Origin: Deinococcus sp.
Lineage (GTDB): Bacteria > Deinococcota > Deinococci > Deinococcales > Deinococcaceae
Direction of reading: 5' to 3'
Length of the DNA stretch: 10,865 bases
Assembly (NCBI GenBank): GCA_028287665.1
Contig: JAQBPF010000024.1
Span: 1-10,865 of the forward strand
This document shows positions 1-5,308 of the stretch, in pieces. A model generated the notes under the pieces. The model worked only from the letters and a program-made list of their open reading frames with translations, ran no database searches and was not told where the DNA came from. The translations under genes were made by a program, and so were the position numbers. Positions within the stretch are counted from its first letter, which is position 1. The number at the start of each line of letters is the position of its first letter.

Positions 1-96
1 TTTCAGGTCGGTGCCGCCCTTGACCTTGAGGTCCTTGATGACCATGACGCTATCGCCGTCTTGCAGGATGTTCCCGTTGCTGTCTTTCAGGGTCAT
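1..96 (-). CDS. PhnA/YjdM-domain protein, N-terminal part (runs off window)
   Basis: The 32 visible codons, read from the ATG at 96, begin MTLKDSNGNILQDGDSVMVI and continue KDLKVKGGTDLK. This closely matches the C-terminal domain of E. coli PhnA/YjdM (pattern VKDANGNLLADGDSV then IKDLKVKG). The zinc-ribbon half found at the N-terminus of the E. coli protein is absent here, so this is probably the short single-domain form of about 70 residues. The molecular role of the family is not established; despite the old name, it is not clearly needed for phosphonate breakdown. An AAGGAG ribosome-binding site lies 5 bases before the ATG, which fixes the start. The 3' end lies outside the window. It shares orientation with the signalling gene upstream but is separated from it by a hairpin, so co-transcription is doubtful. 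Family assignment is fairly secure; function is not. Confidence 0.85.
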   Translation of the reverse strand, partial: MTLKDSNGNILQDGDSVMVIKDLKVKGGTDLK

Positions 97-184
97 TGGC
101 GCTCCTTCACATGCTCGTGTCTGGACAACACGGTGCGGGCCGCAGCATACGGCGCTGGGTCCGGGCGCTGACTGGACAACTGAA

Positions 185-217
185 AAGGAGTGAACTGGCC
201 TGACCAATTCACTCCTT
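185..217 (-). terminator. Hairpin, probable terminator of the GGDEF/EAL gene
   Basis: AAGGAGTGAA (185-194) pairs perfectly with TTCACTCCTT (208-217). After one C/A mismatch, TGG/CCA adds three more pairs around a 5-base loop. Read on the minus strand, the right-hand arm ends in TT and is followed by TTCAG, giving a short T tract. It lies 43 bases beyond the stop codon of the large minus-strand gene and before the PhnA-type gene, as expected for an intrinsic terminator. The T tract is short, so termination may be partial. Confidence 0.55.
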
Positions 218-259
218 CTGGTTGGATGTTGCACCAGTACAGCTTGACCCGCTAGCTCT

Positions 260-2935
260 TCAAGGGGTGTGCTCTGCGGCTGAGCGTTCGGTCAACCACA
301 GGCTCAGATCGGGGGCAGACAGGGGCGGCGTGATGGCGTAGCCCTGCGCGGCGTCGCAGCCCAGATCTCGCAGCACGCTGAGCTGATCCTGCGTTTCGAC
401 GCCCACTGCGGTGACATGCAGGCCCAGGCGGTGGGCCAGATCGATGGTGCCCTGCACTAGGGTCAGGCTCCGTTCGTCGTTGGGCAGGCGTGCCGTGAGG
501 GTCGGGTGGAGTTTGACGCCGCTGAGCGGAAAGCGGGTCAGGGCGGTCAGGCTGCTGGCTCCATCGCCAAAATCGTCCACGATCAGCCGGGCACCGTGCG
601 TCCGCAGTTGCTCCAGCAGGCCCAGCGTGTCCTGGCTGTGATCAATGAGGCTTCCTGCCGAAACTTCTATGTCTGGTGCGCCCTGCTGGGCCAGCAGCGG
701 CATCAGATGTTCCAGCCCGGCGCTGCGCCGCAGTTCTTCAAGGCTCAGGTTGACACTGACGCGCCAGTCGATGTGGGCAGGCAGTTTGGCCCGAACGGCG
801 GCGCGGCCCCGCAGGGCTTCCTGAACCACCCAGTCGCCCACCTGCATGATCAGGTCGCTGCGGCTGGCCAGCGGCAAAAAGCGGCTGGGGGCCAGGGTAC
901 CCAGTGTGGGATGGTTCCAGCGCAGCAGGGCTTCGGCGCTGAAGGGCTGACCGTCGGCCAGGCGCACGGCGGGTTGGTACAGCAGCGTAAATTGCTCGCC
1001 CGCGATGGCGCTCCGCAGAGCGTCTTCCAGTTCGTAGGCCTCGGCCACACTGGCCCGCAATCCGGGATGAAAGGCGCTGGTCTGGGCACGCCCCTGCCGT
1101 TTGGCGTGCTGCATGGCAATTTCGGCGTCGGCCAGGGCAGCGTCCGCGGTGATGTCGGCGGGCAGGTGCGCGACTCCCAGGGCAAAGGTGAGTGATACGT
1201 CGCGTCGGCCAGAGCGCAGCGGCACCTGCAACGCCGCCTGAATGGCCTGCACCGCAGCATCGGAGGTCAGGTGAGGCAGGTGGGCGGCAAAGGTGTCGTC
1301 GGCCAACCGGGCGGCCAGGCCCCCGTGTGCGCCCGCCAGGTCATTCAGGCGGGCGGCCAGCTGAATCAGCAGATGATCGCAGGCGGTGCGGCCCAGCGCG
1401 GCGTTCAGTGCACCAAAGCCGTCGGCATCCAGGCACACCACCGAGCCCGTTTTGGGGGTCGTGGCCGCCGCCAGATGCTCGCGCAGACCGGGCCGATTGG
1501 GCAGGCCAGTCAGGGCGTCGTGGCGGGCGTCATGCTTCATCTTGGCCTGTGCGCGGCGCAGGGCGGTCAGGTCGCGCAGGACCAGCAGGGTGCCGGGTTT
1601 GCTGCCTTCTTCGACTCGGGTGGCCCGCACCTCCATATGCCGCGCTACTCCGTCCGGGCGCACCACCAGCAGTTCACGGATCATGGGCAGGTTCAGGGTT
1701 CGCAGATCGGGGATAGAGATGGGGTCGCCTTCTGGCGTATGCAGACGCACCCCCAACTCTCCGAGCACCCGTGAGAGGCTCAGATTCAGCAGCTTGGCGG
1801 CGTCCAGGCCCACCAGTTGGGCCGCCTGCTCGCTGACCAGTTGGGCCCGGCCCGCATGATCGAGCAAAATAGTGGCCGCGTCGCTGAGGGCCAGAACCTG
1901 CGCCACCACACTGGAAGAGGCCTGGAGTCCCGCGCCGCGTCCACTGAGACCCGCAGCCACCAACAATCCAGGCGTGCTGCTGCGCCGCAGGGCCAGGGGC
2001 AGGGTGCCGCCCGACACCAGAGGCACGTCGCCGTTGGCTGCGCCGCCGCTGGCCGCCACCCGCACCAGATCGCGCACCAGTTCTGAGGGCAGATCGGCAA
2101 AGCAGGGCCAGGTCCACAGCGGCGTTCCGGGCAGGGCTGGCGCGGTGGCCGGGGCCAAATCAGACAGGCCCGTGCTGGCGGCCAGAACCGTTCCTGCGTC
2201 GGTCAGAAGAGCCAGGGGCGTCTCCAGCCCGTCCAGCAGCGCGGTCAGCCTGGACGCTTCCTCGCGCTCGCCGCTGATGTCCTGCAAGGTCCACAGCACA
2301 CCCGCCGACGCGCCGCCAAAATAGGGCCGGGCCTCGCCCCGCAGCCAGATTCCCGCTCTCGCGCTGCCCGTTCCTGCTTCACTTCTGGCCGGAAAGACAG
2401 CGTATTCGTCGGGGAAGTGGGCGGCCCGCCCCGACGCTGCATGGGTCAGACTCTGGACCAGGTCTTCGCGTCCCGGAAACACGGTCTGAACAGGCTGCCC
2501 CACCACGTCTGTGCCGTTCAGACCGAACAGTTCGAGAAAGGTGCGGCTGACCTGCCGGAAGACCAGATCGGCATTCAGCCAGGCGGTCGGGGCGGGCAAC
2601 TGCGTGATGAGCATGTCGGCTTCACGGTTGGCCCCTTCTGCGCTGGCAGCCGACAGCAGCAGCGTCAGGATTTCCACGGCCCCTTCAGGCACCGGAGCGT
2701 CTTCACTCCAGAGCAGTCCCAGGAGCGCGCCGTCCCGCGTGAGCCAGGACAACTGCCCGCGGTCCAGCCAGGCATCGGGCGGAATCAGTTCTCCGTTGGG
2801 CGTCTCAAAGGGTGCGGTGTCAGCACGCACGCTGAGCACCTGTTTGCCCACCGAAGCAAGCAGCGTCGCCCCTGGGGCATGCACACGCAGCAGGTCACGC
2901 AGGGCGGTATAGAGGGCAGAAGTCGGAAGGGTCAC
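260..2935 (-). CDS. PAS-GGDEF-EAL signalling protein with degenerate GGDEF and eroded EAL
   Basis: This 891-residue protein is of the cyclic-di-GMP turnover/sensing class. After an N-terminal region of about 100 residues come a PAS-like domain (about 105-222), a second weaker PAS-like segment (about 229-333) and a third (about 343-460). A GGDEF domain (about 470-620) and an EAL domain (about 632-885) follow. The GGDEF signature reads ADDTF (545-549) after ARL, so cyclase activity is not expected; no RxxD inhibitory site is seen upstream. The EAL domain keeps E668-A-L, N729, E757, D787-D788 (DDFG), K808, E847 and Q864. However, the usual E-L-T-E-S reads E-V-S-A-G and the usual A-E-G-V-E-T reads A-V-G-V-E-T. 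Phosphodiesterase activity is therefore uncertain, and a nucleotide-sensing or scaffold role is possible. No membrane segments are evident, so it is probably a cytosolic sensor. The start is GTG, with no strong ribosome-binding site. It stands alone as a transcription unit. Confidence 0.9.
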   Translation of the reverse strand: MTLPTSALYTALRDLLRVHAPGATLLASVGKQVLSVRADTAPFETPNGELIPPDAWLDRGQLSWLTRDGALLGLLWSEDAPVPEGAVEILTLLLSAASAEGANREADMLITQLPAPTAWLNADLVFRQVSRTFLELFGLNGTDVVGQPVQTVFPGREDLVQSLTHAASGRAAHFPDEYAVFPARSEAGTGSARAGIWLRGEARPYFGGASAGVLWTLQDISGEREEASRLTALLDGLETPLALLTDAGTVLAASTGLSDLAPATAPALPGTPLWTWPCFADLPSELVRDLVRVAASGGAANGDVPLVSGGTLPLALRRSSTPGLLVAAGLSGRGAGLQASSSVVAQVLALSDAATILLDHAGRAQLVSEQAAQLVGLDAAKLLNLSLSRVLGELGVRLHTPEGDPISIPDLRTLNLPMIRELLVVRPDGVARHMEVRATRVEEGSKPGTLLVLRDLTALRRAQAKMKHDARHDALTGLPNRPGLREHLAAATTPKTGSVVCLDADGFGALNAALGRTACDHLLIQLAARLNDLAGAHGGLAARLADDTFAAHLPHLTSDAAVQAIQAALQVPLRSGRRDVSLTFALGVAHLPADITADAALADAEIAMQHAKRQGRAQTSAFHPGLRASVAEAYELEDALRSAIAGEQFTLLYQPAVRLADGQPFSAEALLRWNHPTLGTLAPSRFLPLASRSDLIMQVGDWVVQEALRGRAAVRAKLPAHIDWRVSVNLSLEELRRSAGLEHLMPLLAQQGAPDIEVSAGSLIDHSQDTLGLLEQLRTHGARLIVDDFGDGASSLTALTRFPLSGVKLHPTLTARLPNDERSLTLVQGTIDLAHRLGLHVTAVGVETQDQLSVLRDLGCDAAQGYAITPPLSAPDLSLWLTERSAAEHTP

Positions 2936-2940
2936 GTTGG

Positions 2941-2969
2941 GCAGTACCTCTAGAGAAGGGGAAGAGCAA
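2941..2969 (-). promoter_or_regulatory. Weak candidate promoter for the GGDEF/EAL gene
   Basis: On the minus strand TTGCTC (2964-2969) lies exactly 17 bases before TACTGC (2941-2946), which is 5 bases before the GTG start at 2935. This spacing would fit a leaderless or nearly leaderless transcript. Both hexamers match the consensus only partly (the final T of the -10 box is missing), so this is tentative. Confidence 0.25.
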
Positions 2970-3165
2970 GATCAGAACGCCACGGTCAGAAGTGGGAACG
3001 GGAGCAACAGGCCGGAAGTGGGCCAGAATGGGTGTGGGGGAACGCTGTGGGACAGAAACTGGAACGCCGCAACAACAGCCCAGTCAGAACCCCAGAGTCA
3101 GCGGGAATTCCTTGGTGGTTGTATCTTCTCATGCCAGTTCTTACGGCGCTCATGCAAATCTGCGG

Positions 3166-3187
3166 CCCATCCTCACGGTCGGATGGG
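3166..3187. repeat. Perfect 7-bp inverted repeat with 8-base loop
   Basis: CCCATCC (3166-3172) is the exact reverse complement of GGATGGG (3181-3187), around the loop TCACGGTC. Neither strand has a T run after it, so it is not a normal intrinsic terminator. It could be a protein-binding site, an RNA structure or chance. Confidence 0.4.
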
Positions 3188-3323
3188 GGTACTCAACGTG
3201 GAGCAACGACCAATCTGGGCAGTATTTGTGCGATTTCTGACAACTCTATTCTATGACTACTTGGTCCGCAAGAGACTTCAGCCGCAGGGAAGAGGCCGGT
3301 CGGTCCCCAGAACTGGCCGTTGA

Positions 3324-3455
3324 ATGGGTCTCTTCAGTCCTGCTCGCCTCTTCTTGCGCGGCAGTGCGGGGCAACCTGAGCAGGTGTTCAGGGCTTTCCG
3401 GGAGCTTTACGAGAAGATCAGAGTCCAGGGGTACAGCTCTACCGCTGTGCCGTAA
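3324..3455 (+). pseudogene. Possible transposase fragment (43 codons)
   Basis: A short frame from ATG 3324 to TAA 3453-3455 ends with FRELYEKIRVQGYSSTAVP. The pattern LY-x-x-(I/L)-R-x-x-G-Y-(S/T) followed by small residues resembles the segment just before the catalytic core in IS21- and ISL3-type transposases. Nothing before or after continues such a protein, no DDE residues are present, and no terminal inverted repeats were found. It may be a relic, an unrelated small gene or chance. The resemblance is from memory only. Confidence 0.2.
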
Positions 3456-3472
3456 GACCCCAGCGAAGTGGC

Positions 3473-3478
3473 TACACT
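3473..3478 (+). promoter_or_regulatory. -10-like box just before the DUF421 operon
   Basis: TACACT fits the TAnnnT form of a bacterial -10 box. It ends 9 bases before the ATG at 3488, so transcription would begin within about 3 bases of the start codon. No ribosome-binding site is present in those 9 bases, which also suggests a leaderless or nearly leaderless mRNA. No good -35 box is seen about 17 bases upstream. Confidence 0.4.
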
Positions 3479-3487
3479 CGGGGCATC

Positions 3488-3706
3488 ATGTCCGATCCAT
3501 ATAGGGGAGACCACAAGCGTTCAGGCCGTGAGTTTCTGGAGCGGCGCAATGCTCTCTGGGCTGCCCTACGGATACTGGAGCCCGGATCGGCGGCCTTTGA
3601 GGATCAGCTCTCTGCACTGTCGGCCCTCATCGGTTGGGACCGCGCCCGTGTGCTGGCTGGGTTGGGCCTGTCGGAAACCGGGTGCCAGCCGGACCCACCG
3701 TTATGA
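3488..3706 (+). CDS. Small protein of unknown function, coupled to DUF421 gene
   Basis: This 72-residue protein belongs to no family I recognise. It is charged and helical in character, with Arg/Glu-rich sequence over residues 10-25 and an amphipathic stretch, LSALIGWDRARVLAGLGL, at about 44-61. It has no signal peptide, membrane segment or cysteine pair; the only Cys lies in the Pro-rich tail. The start at 3488 is chosen because a TACACT box lies 9 bases upstream. The stop codon overlaps the start of the next gene as ATGA (3703-3706), so the two are almost certainly translated together. The reading frame is supported by this coupling and by GC-rich third positions. Function cannot be inferred beyond a possible partnership with the membrane protein. 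Confidence 0.65.
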   Translation: MSDPYRGDHKRSGREFLERRNALWAALRILEPGSAAFEDQLSALSALIGWDRARVLAGLGLSETGCQPDPPL

Positions 3707-4533
3707 GCGCCGAGATCGTGCCCTTCGACTGGGGCCGGATGTTTCTGGGCGACCTGCCTCCGCTGTTTTTACTGGAAGTCATCTTCCGGACCACCCTGAT
3801 GTTGTTGTGGCTGGTGCTGCTGCTGCGTGTTACGGGCAAGCGCGGCCTGGCGCAACTGAGTCCGCTGGAACTGGCCATCGTGATCGGGCTGGGGTCGGCA
3901 GCGGGCGATCCTATGTTTTACCCCGAAGTGCCGCTGCTGCACGCCATGTTGGTGCTGGCGTTGGTGGTGGGCTTGCAGCGGCTGCTGTCCTATCTGGTCA
4001 TTCGCAGCGAGCGCGTCGAAACCTTTATAGAAGGAGTGCCCGTAGAACTTGTGCGGGAAGGAGTGATCCGGTTAGGTGCCCTGAGCCGCGCCAATCTGAG
4101 CCGTGAGGACCTGTTCGAGCGCCTGCGTGGACAGGGCGTGCGGCAACTGGGCGAGGTACAGCGGGCCTACTTTGAGCAAGACGGCAACCTGACTGTGTTT
4201 ACGCATAAAGACAACCCGCCCCCCGGCCTTCAGGTGGTGCCGCCCTGGGACTTGCAGTGGCCCCTGATGTTGGAGGTCGGCACGCCCCACAGCGGAGTCG
4301 TGGCCTGCCTGGGCTGCGGCCACACCCTGATGGCGACTGGCCCGCTGCCCAGCTGTCCGGCCTGCACAGGTGACCACAATCAGCCCAGTGGCCACCAGGA
4401 GAGTGTGCAGAGCAAAGGCTGGACGCCTGCCACCCTTGACCCTCTGGCGCTGGATGGAGGCGGGGAGTCAGGTGGCTCGGAGAAGGACGGGGGCGAGAAG
4501 GCCGCGCAGGCACAACCCGGTGGGAGAAGTTGA
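3703..4533 (+). CDS. DUF421 (YetF/YcaP-like) membrane protein with C-terminal zinc-ribbon-like tail
   Basis: This 276-residue protein starts at the ATG that overlaps the previous stop codon. An in-frame ATG at 3634 lies inside the upstream gene and is less likely. Three membrane segments are visible at about 22-42, 53-73 and 78-100. A DUF421 soluble domain follows (about 101-170), with the family pattern GKR-x-L-x-QLSPLE (45-56), a SER-x-E-x-(F/L)-I-x-G-x-P segment (102-113) and LR-x-x-G (141-145). DUF421 proteins such as B. subtilis YetF and E. coli YcaP are inner-membrane proteins, some linked to spore or stress traits, with no agreed biochemical role. Unusually, residues 202-221 form CxxC-x12-CxxC, a zinc-ribbon-like knuckle, followed by a low-complexity Gly/Glu/Lys/Gln tail. 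No separate ribosome-binding site is evident, which fits translational coupling. Confidence 0.85.
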   Translation: MSAEIVPFDWGRMFLGDLPPLFLLEVIFRTTLMLLWLVLLLRVTGKRGLAQLSPLELAIVIGLGSAAGDPMFYPEVPLLHAMLVLALVVGLQRLLSYLVIRSERVETFIEGVPVELVREGVIRLGALSRANLSREDLFERLRGQGVRQLGEVQRAYFEQDGNLTVFTHKDNPPPGLQVVPPWDLQWPLMLEVGTPHSGVVACLGCGHTLMATGPLPSCPACTGDHNQPSGHQESVQSKGWTPATLDPLALDGGGESGGSEKDGGEKAAQAQPGGRS

Positions 4534-4561
4534 GGACGACGCGGTGCTACCGTAGTTCGGC

Positions 4562-5164
4562 TTAGCCCCGAATCCCAATCAGCGCATACGCCGCGAGCGC
4601 CACTTTTTCTCGCAAGAGGTAGCTGGGGCTGACGTTGGCGCTCAGGGGGCTGGCACTCGCATTGGCTTCAAAGCCCAAAGCGCGGGCGAGGGCCAGAGCG
4701 CGGGGCGCGTGGGCTTCATCGGTAACAAGGGTAATAGGCGTCTGGGGCGGCAAATACACGCGGGCGTTGCGGAGGTTTTCGATGGTGGTGCGGCTGCGCG
4801 TTTCGGCCAAGACCCGCGCTGCCGGGATGCCCAATCGCGTCAGGTAACTGCGCCCCACTTCGCCCTCGGTGTGAGGATCGCCCGGACGCCTGCCGCCTGT
4901 GACCACGATGGTTTGCACGCCGCCTGCCCGGTACAGCGCGAGCGCATGATCGAGTCTGCGCTGAAAGGCGGGGCTGGGCTTGCCTGCATACTGCGCGGCC
5001 CCCAACACCACCACTGCGGCGTAGGGCTGCTGCGGCTGCGGCACACGTGGTCCGGGCAGCAGCAAAAACCCCACGGCCAGCAGGCCAACCACGGCCAGCG
5101 GCAAGAGGGTCAGGGCAGAGCCACGCGAGCGCATCAGGATGCAGCCTAGCATGAAGAAAAACAT
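4562..5164 (-). CDS. DUF218/YdcF-SanA-like membrane-anchored protein
   Basis: This protein has about 200 residues from the ATG at 5164. A GTG at 5200 and a TTG at 5215 (217 residues) are alternative in-frame starts; none has a strong ribosome-binding site, so the start is uncertain. The N-terminus is hydrophobic, with two possible membrane segments (MFFFMLGCIL, then LTLLPLAVVGLLAVGFLLLP). The DUF218 domain follows: VVVLGAAQYAGKPS, then RRLDHALALYRAG, IVVTGG, a charged DPHTEGEV stretch, ETRSRTTIENLRNA, and ITLVTDEAHAPRALALARAL. The family includes SanA, YdcF and ElyC, envelope-associated proteins with a Rossmann-like fold; ElyC and SanA affect cell-envelope integrity. The catalytic domain would lie outside or in the periplasm-like space. 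The gene converges on the DUF421 gene with a 28-base gap and diverges from topA. Confidence 0.85.
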   Translation of the reverse strand: MFFFMLGCILMRSRGSALTLLPLAVVGLLAVGFLLLPGPRVPQPQQPYAAVVVLGAAQYAGKPSPAFQRRLDHALALYRAGGVQTIVVTGGRRPGDPHTEGEVGRSYLTRLGIPAARVLAETRSRTTIENLRNARVYLPPQTPITLVTDEAHAPRALALARALGFEANASASPLSANVSPSYLLREKVALAAYALIGIRG

Positions 5165-5230
5165 AAGGTCGGGTGTCCACAGGGGGGCAAAAGGCGTCAC
5201 GCTGGGGGTTGACAAGCTGACCCCGGCTGC

Positions 5231-5258
5231 TTTGCCCGCTGCAGCGCTGTGCTACGCT
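5231..5258 (+). promoter_or_regulatory. Candidate topA promoter
   Basis: TGC directly followed by TACGCT (5253-5258) forms an extended -10 box of the same TGnTAnnnT type seen before mqnC. TTTGCC (5231-5236) lies 16 bases upstream as a modest -35. Transcription would start near 5265, giving a leader of about 44 bases. A consensus TTGACA at 5209-5214 has no matching -10 at 16-18 bases and is probably unused. Confidence 0.4.
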
Positions 5259-5308
5259 CGCCCGCAAGTTCCTATCATCATCTGTTCAGGGAGTGTCACC
5301 AAACCTAT

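Larger units (their letters stand above)
2936..3487. other. 552-base stretch with no convincing intact gene
   Basis: This stretch lies between the divergent starts of the signalling gene and the DUF421 operon. It is visibly less GC-rich in its middle (about 3120-3270) than the flanking genes. Open frames exist, but none resembles a known protein over its length or has a good start signal. The only structures I can point to are a perfect 7-bp hairpin at 3166-3187, a possible transposase fragment at 3324-3455, and the -10-like box just before 3488. It may be decayed mobile-element DNA plus regulatory sequence. Confidence 0.5.

Noticed and set aside
506..1195. Plus-strand open frame inside the EAL/GGDEF region
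   Set aside because: The minus-strand frame has conserved EAL motifs here; this frame has a Gln/Gly-rich composition typical of an antisense shadow.
2937..3323. Plus-strand frame of 128 codons at the start of the intergenic gap
   Set aside because: It has low-complexity, mixed composition with no domain, no good start signal, and overlaps the likely promoter of the minus-strand gene.
4556..4572. TTCGG...CCGAA between the convergent genes as a bidirectional terminator
   Set aside because: It has a five-pair stem overlapping the stop codon and no T tract on either side.
5209..5214. Consensus TTGACA as topA -35
   Set aside because: No -10-like hexamer lies 16-18 bases downstream; the extended -10 at 5253 is a better candidate.
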